Notes: a model not told the origin generated them from the letters alone. A stretch of 36,885 bases of DNA from Bacteroidota bacterium (GCA_023393375.1 JAEWLI010000122.1:1-36885), one strand, 5' to 3'. Positions 17,667 through 26,081 are shown, numbered from the stretch's first letter. Translations and numbers: made by a program.

Positions 17667-18764
17667 ATGGAAATTGGAAAAAATCTTCAACAAAGTATTG
17701 ATCTTTACCTGAAAAACTTCGTAACCCTGTTATTGGCAGGCCTGATTGCAGGTATACTGTCAACGATCACGCTGGGTATTCTAGCTGGCCCGCTGTTGGC
17801 AGGGCTACTGACGCTTTGTCTAAAAATCATCAAAGGAGATAAAGGTGAAATTGGCGATATTTTTTCCAGGTTCGATCTGTTTCTTCCCACATTTATTGTC
17901 ACGTTGATGTTATGGGTGGCAGGTATAGCAATTTGGATCATCGCTGCAGTTCCAGTTATTGGATGGTTATTCATGTTTGTCGCATCACCAGCATTAAGCT
18001 TCATTTATTTTATTGCGATAGGGTTAATTGTTGGCCAAAAAAAGAATCCTATGGAAGCGGTTCGAAAGAGTTTTGATTATTTTGCCGCTGATGCTGTGAA
18101 GATGTGGGTTTATAGTTTAGTATTTGGATTCATAGGTGGTATTGGCGCAATATTCTTCGGTATTGGTGCTTTTTTGACGATGCCAATTATGATTTTAGGT
18201 TTTTCAATCGCATATCAACAGTTATCATCTGCACCGGTCACCATCTTTGCGCCCGACAAAAAAAATATTAAAATCATTGCAATTGTATTTGGTGTGTTAA
18301 TTATTGCAGGTTTAATCAGTATTACGGTAGGAATTGGGCTTTCTTCCAAAAAAGCTGGTTCAGGTTTGGCCAGTCGTATTCTTAGTTCAACCACTGGTCA
18401 GAATGTAAAAATCGATGATTCAGGTGAAACTATCACAATCGGAAATTTAACTATGGGTGAAGGTATACCCAAGAACTTTCCTAAAGATGTTCCTATTTAT
18501 CCTAAATCTGAAGTTGGTGGCCATATGAGCGGCACAGCTGATGGATATAATGGGTCAACTATTACCTTGGCATCTAAGGATGGCGTGGAAAAGGTTTTTA
18601 AATTCTATACCAAAGAGATGAAAAATCAAGGATGGGAATACGAACAGATAGAAATGGGTGGTATGAAAATGCTCAATCTAACCAAGGAAAACCGTAAAGC
18701 GATGATTACGATCACTCCTAATGATAACACTACAGATATATTAATTGCGATAGGTATAGAATAA
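17667..18764 (+). CDS. Multi-pass membrane protein with C-terminal extracytoplasmic domain, unknown
   Basis: A 365-residue protein. Residues 1-190 hold about five hydrophobic segments (18-50, 71-95, 98-123, 146-170, 170-190) with the Gly-rich pattern of DUF4013-like or stage-II-sporulation-type membrane proteins. A further membrane helix lies at 202-226. The soluble tail (about 245-365) contains IPKNFPKDVPIYP, then a beta-rich stretch with KVFKFYTKEMKNQGWEYEQ and ITITPNDN. That IP-x-FP-x-DVP-IYP motif recurs in small secreted proteins of unknown function. Joining the two parts in one chain is notable. It has its own 3' hairpin and no clear operon partner. I do not assign a function. Confidence 0.75.
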   Translation: MEIGKNLQQSIDLYLKNFVTLLLAGLIAGILSTITLGILAGPLLAGLLTLCLKIIKGDKGEIGDIFSRFDLFLPTFIVTLMLWVAGIAIWIIAAVPVIGWLFMFVASPALSFIYFIAIGLIVGQKKNPMEAVRKSFDYFAADAVKMWVYSLVFGFIGGIGAIFFGIGAFLTMPIMILGFSIAYQQLSSAPVTIFAPDKKNIKIIAIVFGVLIIAGLISITVGIGLSSKKAGSGLASRILSSTTGQNVKIDDSGETITIGNLTMGEGIPKNFPKDVPIYPKSEVGGHMSGTADGYNGSTITLASKDGVEKVFKFYTKEMKNQGWEYEQIEMGGMKMLNLTKENRKAMITITPNDNTTDILIAIGIE

Positions 18765-18777
18765 AACCCAATTGACC

Positions 18778-18819
18778 TGTTTCTGCCAAAGCATGTTTCC
18801 AGACGGTTTGGCAGAAACA
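18778..18819. terminator. Hairpin, probable terminator
   Basis: A perfect 13-base inverted repeat (18778-18790 with 18807-18819) around a 16-base loop lies 13 bases after the membrane-protein stop codon. The T tract after it is short (ATTTTCAAT), so termination may be partial. Confidence 0.55.
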
Positions 18820-18921
18820 ATTTTCAATAAATGAAACCTTTTTTTGCAAAATCAGTATCTATGTATAGTTGTCATTGAATAAATAGTTATTGCAATGGCA
18901 TTTTATTAAAAATATATTAAA

Positions 18922-19389
18922 ATGCATACATATTCTGAATTTCAATCTATTGGTGAAATTAAAAACATTGCTCTAGTAGCTCATGACCATAAAAAGAAAA
19001 GTTTAATAGAATGGGCAAAATATAATTTAGTTGAGCTTTCAAAACATAAAATTTATGCTACAGGCACTACCGGGAATCTTCTTGAAATGGAATTGGAGAT
19101 ACCTGTAGTCAAATTACAAAGTGGACCATTAGGAGGAGATCAACAAATAGGAGCAAAAATCTCCGAAGGCCTGATTGATTTTTTAATATTTTTTTGGGAT
19201 CCTTTGGAACAACAACCACACGATCCGGATGTTAAGGCTCTTTTACGTATTGCCGTGGTGTGGAATATTCCAGTAGCTTGCAATAGGGCTACAGCCGATT
19301 TTATGTTTTCTTCCATATTAATGAACGACCAATACAGAAAAATTAATCCGGATTACGAAGAATATAAAAACAGAAATCTAGTCGTGTAA
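18922..19389 (+). CDS. mgsA: Methylglyoxal synthase
   Basis: A 155-residue cytosolic enzyme that turns dihydroxyacetone phosphate into methylglyoxal and phosphate, a bypass of lower glycolysis that relieves phosphate shortage. The catalytic and phosphate-binding residues known from the E. coli enzyme are present: His21 (VAHDH), the TGTTG phosphate loop (47-51), Asp73 in SGPLGGDQQ, Asp93 (FFWDPL), His100 and Asp103 (QPHDPD). NRATADFMFSS near the C-terminus is another signature. Length is normal for MgsA. It appears monocistronic. The aldolase that makes its substrate lies 5 kb downstream (24774). Confidence 0.96.
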   Translation: MHTYSEFQSIGEIKNIALVAHDHKKKSLIEWAKYNLVELSKHKIYATGTTGNLLEMELEIPVVKLQSGPLGGDQQIGAKISEGLIDFLIFFWDPLEQQPHDPDVKALLRIAVVWNIPVACNRATADFMFSSILMNDQYRKINPDYEEYKNRNLVV

Positions 19390-19579
19390 TAAGATTTTAA
19401 TTTGGATTAGAATTGTGAGTATTTTAATAGGAATGATACACCGGTATCATATTTTCAAAGTGATCATGTTGAAATTATTAAAATGAAAGCGTTAACAAGT
19501 TGGTTTAATTTATATTATTGCCAAAGAAATGTTTATATTGCTAATCTATTTATATTAATTAATAATAAATATTAAAAAA

Positions 19580-19611
19580 TTTGCATTGAAAACCTTTTAT
19601 TATTAAATTTG
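19580..19611 (+). promoter_or_regulatory. Promoter of the tRNA-like RNA gene
   Basis: TTTG (19580-19583), a 20-base spacer and TAAATTTG (19604-19611) form the best match to the Bacteroidota consensus in the window. Transcription should start near 19617, about 16 bases before the cloverleaf. Confidence 0.75.
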
Positions 19612-19632
19612 CATCAATGATTTACAATATAA

Positions 19633-19756
19633 TGTAGAGTGATGAAATTGGCAGACATACCCTCCTGTCTCGGGGGTGGAGAGCAAGGGATAAATCTAAT
19701 ACGTTGATCAGGTATAGACTAACTACTCCATGGAGGTTCGACTCCTCCCTCTACAG
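19633..19756 (+). tRNA. Non-canonical tRNA-like RNA with ~55-nt variable region
   Basis: A 124-nt cloverleaf. The acceptor stem TGTAGAG (19633-19639) pairs perfectly with CTCTACA (19749-19755), leaving G73. The D arm is ATG/CAT (19642-19644, 19656-19658) with loop AAATTGGCAGA, almost identical to tRNA-Leu D loops. The anticodon stem is CCCTC/GGGGG (19660-19664, 19672-19676) with loop CTGTCTC: U33 is present, the triplet is GUC, but position 37 is a pyrimidine. The T arm is GGAGG/CCTCC with loop TTCGACT (19732-19748), fully canonical. The variable region (19677-19731) has a TGGAG/CTCCA closing stem enclosing a second hairpin (19695-19718). CCA is not encoded. GUC would read Asp, which conflicts with the leucine-type body. 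It may be a specialised tRNA, a non-decoding tRNA mimic or a decayed gene; the intact stems argue against decay. Confidence 0.7.
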
Positions 19757-19763
19757 CAAACAA

Positions 19764-19799
19764 ACAAATGCCATCGATAAGATGGCATTTGTTATTATT
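19764..19799 (+). terminator. Terminator of the tRNA-like RNA gene
   Basis: A perfect 12-base-pair hairpin (19764-19775 with 19781-19792, loop GATAA) starts 8 bases after the cloverleaf and is followed by a T-rich but interrupted tail (TATTATTAT). Confidence 0.75.
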
Positions 19800-20119
19800 A
19801 TCCATTCAACTTTCAAATAATCTACCTCCTCGTAAACAAATCATTTCAAATTGACGTATAATTTTTATAGAATTCTCACTTAAAATCGATATTAATAAAA
19901 AGGTTATTCTTATTGTTTTTATTAAATAATGGCAATAAATAGACGTTTTTTATTAATAAGTCTTAACGATTATTCAATTTTCAAAAATTTAAAATCAGGG
20001 GGTAGTGCTGGAATAAATAACCCAAAATAAATATCTGGCATTGTACATTCTAAAAAGGATCTCTGGTAATTGGCATAAGTGTAAAAATTAAATTAAATCC
20101 GAAAATAAATGTAATTTCT
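19800..20119. other. AT-rich intergenic region upstream of prkA
   Basis: This 320-base stretch must hold the promoter of the prkA operon. I find no TAnnTTTG box on the plus strand, so a different sigma factor may read it. No small ORF with a good ribosome site and no strong hairpin is visible. Confidence 0.4.
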
Positions 20120-22045
20120 ATGAACCGTGATTTAAAGAAAATAATAGAAGATTACAAACACCACTATCAAGCACCGAAAGACAATCTGTCTTTTGAGGAA
20201 TATCTCGACCTGGTGAAAAAAGATAAAAGCATTGTAAAATTATCTCACAAAAGGCTGTACGATATTATCGTTGATATGGGGCTACAAACCTTGGACACTG
20301 AAAAGGATCTGAGGTTAAAAAGAATATTTGGAAATAGAAAGATAAAAAGTTATAATTTCTTCAATAACGAGTTTTTCGGGATTGAAGAACCTATTCAAAA
20401 AATCGTAAGATATTTCCATTCAGCATCATTGAAGGGCGAAGAAAGCCGACAGGTGCTATTCTTAGTAGGGCCAGTAGGTGCCGGCAAATCGTCGCTTATA
20501 GAAAAGCTAAAGCGGGGATTAGAAACCAGCCCTCCCGTATATTATCTGGAGGGTAGTCCGGTAAGGGTAAATCCTATTTGTGCCATACCTAAAAAACTGC
20601 GCCCTGAAATGGAGAAAATATTGGGAGTAGAGATTGAAGGTGACCTGGATCCTATTTCACAATATAGGCTCGAACATGAATTGAATGGTGATTTTACAAA
20701 ATTCAGGGTATCTACTTTTGAATTTAATGTACGAAATAAAACCGGAATTGCCACTGTGCCACCTGTGGATCCAAATAATCAGGATACTTCTGTATTGATT
20801 GGATCTGAAGACTTATCGAAGCTGGATAAATATAGTGAAGATGATCCAAGGGCATTGACGCTAAATGGTGCATTCAACTCTGGTAACCGGGGAATAGTGG
20901 AATTTATAGAGGTATTTAAAAATGAAATCGAATACCTGCATGTAATGCTAACAGCTACCCAGGAGAAGGCTGTACCTGCACCTGGAAAACATGCCATGAT
21001 CTATTTCGATGGCATTATCCTTGCCCATTCCAATGAAGCAGAATGGAATAAGTTCAAGTCAGACCATACCAATGAAGCCATTTTGGACAGGATTGTGAAA
21101 ATAGAAGTGCCATATGTGCTGGAATTGAGTGAAGAAATTAAGATCTATCAAAAAATGATCGACAGGTCTGATTTTAATTCTCACATAGCTCCCCACACGT
21201 TGGAAATAGCATCCATGTTCGCCATACTGACCAGATTAAAACCAAGTGCTAAATGTGATTTGTTAACAAAGTTAAGGCTGTACAATGGCGAAGAGGTGAC
21301 CGAGCAAGGCCAGACAAAACACATCAACGTTCAGGAATTGAAAGAAGAGTTTTCTGATGAGGGCATGACCGGCATTTCCACCCGGTTTATTATGAAAGCC
21401 CTCGACAATGCGTTGTCCGATAGTGAGACCAATACCATTCATCCTATATCAGTCCTTGATGCTCTTCAAAGCAAACTCAAAGAAGAGCCGATGGCCGAAG
21501 ATCAAAAAGAACGGTATCTATCGATTTTAAAAGATATTCTGTACAAAGAATACCTGAAAATGTTGGAAGGGGATATCACTAAGGCATTTGTATATGCCTA
21601 TGAAGAGCAGGCTGAAACTTTGTTCCACAATTACCTTGATCATGTAGAAGCATATGTATTAAAGAAAAAGGTAATCAATCCCAATTCAAAAGAAGAAATG
21701 GAACCTGATGAGGAATTTCTTATTTCCATTGAAGAGCAGGTAGGCATTGCCGGATCTTCAGCCGACGGTTTCCGTCAGGATGTGATGAGTTACATCAGCC
21801 ATATATTGAGGCGTAATGGCAATTTATCATACAATAGTTATGAACCCTTGAAACAAGCCATTGAGAAAAAGCTGATGGCTTCGGTAAAAGATATTACCAG
21901 AATTGTATTAAAATCTAAAACAAGAGATGAAAAACAGAAAGCCAAATATGATGCCATGATAAGGTCTATGATGGAAAATGGCTACAATCATGAAAGTTGT
22001 GATGCAGTATTGAATTTTGCAGCTAATCATCTTTGGAAAAACTAA
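20120..22045 (+). CDS. prkA: PrkA-family serine protein kinase / AAA+ protein (YeaG-like)
   Basis: A 641-residue cytosolic protein matching PrkA/YeaG in length and order of parts. The AAA+ part opens with FFGIEEPIQKIVRYFHSA (about 85-102) and the Walker A loop GPVGAGKS (117-124). Later come family segments VEFIEVFKNEIEYLHVML, IYFDGIILAHSNEAEW and GISTRFIMKALDNAL. The C-terminal part (about 470-641) is the PrkA-specific helical kinase domain. Known relatives act in nutrient-stress and stationary-phase adaptation. It heads a trio with yeaH- and spoVR-like genes; the next gene starts 7 bases after the stop, so cotranscription is very likely. Confidence 0.95.
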   Translation: MNRDLKKIIEDYKHHYQAPKDNLSFEEYLDLVKKDKSIVKLSHKRLYDIIVDMGLQTLDTEKDLRLKRIFGNRKIKSYNFFNNEFFGIEEPIQKIVRYFHSASLKGEESRQVLFLVGPVGAGKSSLIEKLKRGLETSPPVYYLEGSPVRVNPICAIPKKLRPEMEKILGVEIEGDLDPISQYRLEHELNGDFTKFRVSTFEFNVRNKTGIATVPPVDPNNQDTSVLIGSEDLSKLDKYSEDDPRALTLNGAFNSGNRGIVEFIEVFKNEIEYLHVMLTATQEKAVPAPGKHAMIYFDGIILAHSNEAEWNKFKSDHTNEAILDRIVKIEVPYVLELSEEIKIYQKMIDRSDFNSHIAPHTLEIASMFAILTRLKPSAKCDLLTKLRLYNGEEVTEQGQTKHINVQELKEEFSDEGMTGISTRFIMKALDNALSDSETNTIHPISVLDALQSKLKEEPMAEDQKERYLSILKDILYKEYLKMLEGDITKAFVYAYEEQAETLFHNYLDHVEAYVLKKKVINPNSKEEMEPDEEFLISIEEQVGIAGSSADGFRQDVMSYISHILRRNGNLSYNSYEPLKQAIEKKLMASVKDITRIVLKSKTRDEKQKAKYDAMIRSMMENGYNHESCDAVLNFAANHLWKN

Positions 22046-22052
22046 AAGAGAT

Positions 22053-23216
22053 ATGGCAATTTTTCGGGATTTCATGCAGAGACGAAGTGACCGGTCAGCT
22101 GGTGACCGGAATCGTCATAAAGAACTGGTGAAAAAGAAAATCCGTGAAGGTATTGCAGATATTATTGCAGAAGAATCAATCATTGGTAAAAGCAGGAATA
22201 AAGTGATAAAAGTACCCATCAGGGGTATTAAAGAGTATCAGTTTGTTTATGGTGAAAATGGCAAGGGAGTATCACAGGGCACAGGAGGTGAAAAAAAAGG
22301 ACAAGTAATTAATCGGAATAAAGATCAGGGACATAACAAATCTGGTGAAGCAGGCAACCAACCAGGAGATGATATGTATGAAACTGAGATTACCCTTGAT
22401 GAAGCCATTAATATGATGTTTGAAGACCTGGAATTACCGGAACTGGAACGAAAAAAATATTTCGAAACAGAAACTGAATCCTTACGAAAGCTTCTTGGGT
22501 ATCAAAGAAAAGGCATCAGAAGCAGGCTTTCTAAGAAAAGGACTTTAAAAAACAAACTGAAAAGAAAAAGTGCCCAAAAGAAATCAGGCAATATTGTGGA
22601 ACCCTTTCCTTTTCACAATGACGATTTGGTATATAAAAAATTGGTAACTGAGATAAAATACCAATCCAATGCTGTAGTGTTTTGTATCATGGATGTGAGT
22701 GGCTCTATGGATCAGGTGAAGAAATACCTGGCCAGAAGCTTCTATTTTATGTTGTACCAGTTTATCAAAACCAGGTATCGGAATACAGAAATCATCTTTA
22801 TTGCCCACCATACAGAAGCAAAAGAAGTTTCTGAAAATGATTTTTTTCACCGTGTTGAATCGGGTGGTACTTTTATCTCTTCTGGTTATCTGAAAGTTTT
22901 GGAAATTATCGAAGAAAGATTTAATCCTTTATTATGGAATATTTATGCTTTCCATTGCAGTGACGGGGACAATTTTGATACAGATAATAAAACAGCTATA
23001 GAGGCTGCACAAAAACTGGCCAATATGTGTAATTTGTTTGGTTATGGAGAAATAAAACCTGTTTCCAGTTACAGCTGGTCCAGCATGATCGACCGATTTA
23101 ATAAAATCGACGCACAAAATTTTATTAGCCTGAAAATCCGGTCTAAAGAAGACATATGGCCAGCGTTCAGAAGATTTTTGACACTCGACAAAACTACGAG
23201 TGCAGATACGGAATAA
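22053..23216 (+). CDS. yeaH: YeaH/YhbH (DUF444) family protein with VWA-like domain
   Basis: A 387-residue protein from the ATG at 22053. A longer frame from a TTG at 22017 exists, but it would overlap prkA, and the family begins at MAIFRDFMQRRSDRSAGD. The N-terminal part is basic and Gly/Lys-rich with a charged linker; the C-terminal half is a von Willebrand A-like fold with the metal-site motif DVSGS (214-218). Later segments IIFIAHHTEAKEV and FHRVESGGTFISSGY are family signatures. It is cotranscribed with prkA and spoVR in many bacteria. Its molecular role is unknown, probably a partner in PrkA stress signalling. Confidence 0.93.
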   Translation: MAIFRDFMQRRSDRSAGDRNRHKELVKKKIREGIADIIAEESIIGKSRNKVIKVPIRGIKEYQFVYGENGKGVSQGTGGEKKGQVINRNKDQGHNKSGEAGNQPGDDMYETEITLDEAINMMFEDLELPELERKKYFETETESLRKLLGYQRKGIRSRLSKKRTLKNKLKRKSAQKKSGNIVEPFPFHNDDLVYKKLVTEIKYQSNAVVFCIMDVSGSMDQVKKYLARSFYFMLYQFIKTRYRNTEIIFIAHHTEAKEVSENDFFHRVESGGTFISSGYLKVLEIIEERFNPLLWNIYAFHCSDGDNFDTDNKTAIEAAQKLANMCNLFGYGEIKPVSSYSWSSMIDRFNKIDAQNFISLKIRSKEDIWPAFRRFLTLDKTTSADTE

Positions 23217-23231
23217 GTAAATTTCAAGTGT

Positions 23232-24614
23232 ATGGCAGATTGGAGTATAACAGATTTACAGAAATGGAACACCATCATCGAAAAAATGGTGGATGAGGTT
23301 GGCCTGGATTATTTTCCTCAGGAATTTGAGATCTGTGATTACAACGACATGCTTGGATATCAATCCTATTCCGGTATGCCGGCACGATACCCGCATTGGA
23401 GTTTTGGGAAATCGTTCGAAAAACAGCGCACACTTTATCAACATGGCCTTTCCGGCCTGGCTTATGAAATGGTGATCAATTCAAATCCGTGTTTGGCCTA
23501 TCTAATGGTCGATAATCCATTGGCCATGCAGATCCTGACAATGGCGCATGTGTATGGACACAACGACTTCTTTAAAAATAACCTGAATTTTTCAAAAACC
23601 CGACCTGAGTTTACACTTGAGACATTTAAGAGACATGCTGAAAGGGTTAGAAAATATGTAGAAACACCTGGGATTGGTTATGAAAGGGTGGAGAATATTT
23701 TGGATGCAGCCCATGCCATCCGGTTTCAATGCAACAGAAATATTTTTATTAAACAGCTTTCTATAAAAGAACAGGAACAAAAATTCTATCAGGATATGAA
23801 TAAACCACCAGATCGGTGGGAACATTTAAAAGATAAAGCTGATATTGCTGAAGAAAAATTTGATCCTCAACCGGAAAACGACCTTATTCTGTTTATCCGT
23901 GACCATCAGCCACATCTGGAAGAATGGGAAAGAGACTTGTTGACCATTGTGAGAAATGAAACGACCTATTTTCTTCCCCAAATGGAAACCAAAATCATGA
24001 ATGAAGGATGGGCAACATTTTGGCACTACAATATTCTAAATAGATTGAATCTTTCACCCGACCTGCATATGGACTTCATCAGAAGTCATAACCAGGTGAT
24101 TAGGCCACATATTGGCGGGCTAAACCCCTATCATATGGGCTACGTCATGTTCAGCAAACTGGCTGGAAGCGACGGCCATAAAATTGATTTCAAAATCGAT
24201 CCTGAAATATTTTCCATACGGCAAATCGAGCGCGACAGCTCTTTCATCAGGAGATATCTAACGCGGGACCTTGCCATTGAACTTCATCTGTTTGAATACG
24301 AAGCGAAAAACAAAAAGACGGTAGTGAGTGAAATTCCAGATGAAGCAGGCTGGGAGAAGGTCCGCGAAACATTAATTTCTAATATAGGTATGAATGGCAT
24401 TCCTGTCATAAAAGTGAAAGATATTGACAGAAGTAATCAACTAAGGCTGATCCATGAATTTGATGAACGTGAATTGGACCTGAATTATGTGGAGAAGACC
24501 ATGGAACATATTTACAAACTGTGGAAAAATCCTGTTCTTCTGGAAACCTACCTGGAACATACAAAAGTATATTGCCGCTATGATGAAGATGAATTTATCA
24601 TTGATAAAATTTAA
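23232..24614 (+). CDS. SpoVR family protein (YcgB-like)
   Basis: A 460-residue cytosolic protein beginning 15 bases after the yeaH stop. It carries the SpoVR signatures: GLDYFPQEFEICDYNDMLGY near residue 24, SGMPARYPHWSFGK (47-60), the VYGHNDFFKNN motif, and MNEGWATFWHYNI in the middle. HMGYVMF and RQIERDSSFIRRYLT follow. SpoVR takes part in spore cortex formation in Bacillus; in non-sporulating bacteria such as this one it occurs with PrkA and YeaH and its activity is unknown. The conserved His/Glu/Asp residues hint at a metal site (inference). It ends the three-gene operon. Confidence 0.94.
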   Translation: MADWSITDLQKWNTIIEKMVDEVGLDYFPQEFEICDYNDMLGYQSYSGMPARYPHWSFGKSFEKQRTLYQHGLSGLAYEMVINSNPCLAYLMVDNPLAMQILTMAHVYGHNDFFKNNLNFSKTRPEFTLETFKRHAERVRKYVETPGIGYERVENILDAAHAIRFQCNRNIFIKQLSIKEQEQKFYQDMNKPPDRWEHLKDKADIAEEKFDPQPENDLILFIRDHQPHLEEWERDLLTIVRNETTYFLPQMETKIMNEGWATFWHYNILNRLNLSPDLHMDFIRSHNQVIRPHIGGLNPYHMGYVMFSKLAGSDGHKIDFKIDPEIFSIRQIERDSSFIRRYLTRDLAIELHLFEYEAKNKKTVVSEIPDEAGWEKVRETLISNIGMNGIPVIKVKDIDRSNQLRLIHEFDERELDLNYVEKTMEHIYKLWKNPVLLETYLEHTKVYCRYDEDEFIIDKI

Positions 24615-24713
24615 GTTTAAGAAATCGTTAGAATATTTTCAAACACAAAATTTTAGCCTGTTCAATTGTCCCTGAAAAATGACAATTCTCATACATCTTT
24701 ATTTTTTTTGTCT

Positions 24714-24721
24714 TAATTTTG
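24714..24721 (+). promoter_or_regulatory. Promoter -7 box of the aldolase gene
   Basis: TAATTTTG fits TAnnTTTG and lies 53 bases before the ATG. A 7-base inverted repeat (24664-24670 with 24681-24687) sits just above the expected -33 position and could be an operator. No clear TTG is seen at -33. Confidence 0.5.
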
Positions 24722-24773
24722 CGCCTGAAAAACTTACCTAAGTCGTTGTTATTCAAAATAAAAATATAATATT

Positions 24774-25844
24774 ATGAGCAAGAAATTCCGGCCAGGAGTA
24801 TTATGGGGCGAAGAAGCGAAAGCCCTACTGGATTATGCCAATGAGCAAGATTTCGCTTTACCAGCAGTAAATGTTGTAGGAACAAATTCAGTAAACGCGG
24901 TATTGGAAACAGCCAAAGCGGTGAATTCTCCGGTAATTATACAATTTTCAAATGGTGGTGCAGTGTTTTTTGCTGGCAAAGCAATTGCCAACGAAAAACA
25001 AGAAGCTGCAATAGCTGGTGGTATTTCAGGTGCCTACCATGTACATACAATAGCTGAAGCTTATGGTGTTCCGGTGATATTACATACCGACCACTCAGCA
25101 AGAAAATTGTTGCCTTGGATTGACGGATTGTTGGAAGCAGGGGAAAGGTACTTTGAACAATATAAAAAACCATTGTACAGTTCTCACATGATCGACTTGT
25201 CTGAAGAGACGATTGAAGAAAATATCGGTACTAGTAAAGAATATTTCAAAAGAATGGCCCAGTTGGGCATGACGCTTGAAATCGAGCTTGGTGTAACAGG
25301 TGGAGAAGAAGATGGTGTGGACAACACAGGTGTAGATAGTTCAAAACTTTACACCCAGCCTGAAGAAGTATGTTATGCATACGAACAATTAAAAGCAATT
25401 GACGATAATTTCACTATTGCTGCAGCATTTGGTAATGTACATGGTGTGTATAAACCAGGTAATGTTAAGTTGACCCCGATTATCCTGAAAAATTCTCAGG
25501 AATACATTCAGAAAAAACTGAACACCAAATCTAATCCTGTTAATTTTGTATTCCATGGTGGTTCTGGCTCCTCAAGAGAAGAAATAAGAGAAGCTATCAG
25601 TTATGGTGCGATCAAAATGAATTTGGATACCGATATGCAGTGGGCTTATACTGAAGGTGTAAGGAATTATATTCTTAGTAAGAAGGAATATTTAATGACT
25701 CAAATTGGCAACCCTGAAGGAGATGATAAACCAAACAAGAAATATTATGATCCAAGGGTTTGGTTGAGAGAAGGAGAAAAAACTTTCGTTCAGCGTTTAA
25801 AAGTAGCTTTTGAAGATTTGAATTGCATCAACAGAAACGTGTAA
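24774..25844 (+). CDS. fbaA: Class II (type A) fructose-bisphosphate aldolase
   Basis: A 356-residue zinc enzyme of glycolysis and gluconeogenesis that splits fructose 1,6-bisphosphate into glyceraldehyde 3-phosphate and dihydroxyacetone phosphate. The sequence tracks E. coli FbaA throughout. Motifs include HTDHSARKLLPWIDGLLE (catalytic Asp106 and zinc His107), the EIELGVTGGEEDGVD segment starting at 169, the zinc ligand His223 in GNVHGVYKPGN, and His261 in VFHGGSGSS with its phosphate-binding glycines. The C-terminal DPRVWLREGE stretch is typical of type IIA. The gene has its own promoter box and a strong terminator, so it is monocistronic. Confidence 0.97.
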   Translation: MSKKFRPGVLWGEEAKALLDYANEQDFALPAVNVVGTNSVNAVLETAKAVNSPVIIQFSNGGAVFFAGKAIANEKQEAAIAGGISGAYHVHTIAEAYGVPVILHTDHSARKLLPWIDGLLEAGERYFEQYKKPLYSSHMIDLSEETIEENIGTSKEYFKRMAQLGMTLEIELGVTGGEEDGVDNTGVDSSKLYTQPEEVCYAYEQLKAIDDNFTIAAAFGNVHGVYKPGNVKLTPIILKNSQEYIQKKLNTKSNPVNFVFHGGSGSSREEIREAISYGAIKMNLDTDMQWAYTEGVRNYILSKKEYLMTQIGNPEGDDKPNKKYYDPRVWLREGEKTFVQRLKVAFEDLNCINRNV

Positions 25845-25871
25845 TCATATCAGAAAAATATAATAAAAGAT

Positions 25872-25903
25872 GCCTTTGGTGAAAGCCAAAGGCTTTTTTT
25901 TTT
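25872..25903 (+). terminator. Intrinsic terminator after the aldolase gene
   Basis: Stem GCCTTTGG/CCAAAGGC (25872-25879 with 25886-25893), 6-base loop, followed by ten T residues (25894-25903). Confidence 0.95.
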
Positions 25904-26081
25904 ACAAGTATTGAGTTACCAATTATTATTCTGATTTTGTGAATAGACGGATTCTGAATGACGGTTTGCGATCATTCCTCGTGTTTAAAGATTTTATATA
26001 TACCTTGATTAAAATCTCACCAAATTTCCGGGTCGAACCATTTTATAATAGAATGGTGTTATATAAAAGAGACAGGAGGAT

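Noticed and set aside
18840..18885. Promoter for mgsA (TTG, N17, TATAGTTG)
   Set aside because: One mismatch in the -7 box and short spacing make it too weak to list as a feature.
19677..19731. Group I intron inside a tRNA gene
   Set aside because: The insert is about 50 nt, far below the smallest group I introns, and lies in the variable arm, not the anticodon loop.
19633..19756. Ordinary tRNA-Asp(GUC)
   Set aside because: The D arm and long variable region are leucine-type and position 37 is a pyrimidine; a normal tRNA-Asp has a 5-base variable loop and about 77 nt.
22017..22052. TTG start extending the YeaH-like protein by 12 residues
   Set aside because: It would overlap the end of prkA, and the conserved N-terminus begins at the ATG at 22053.
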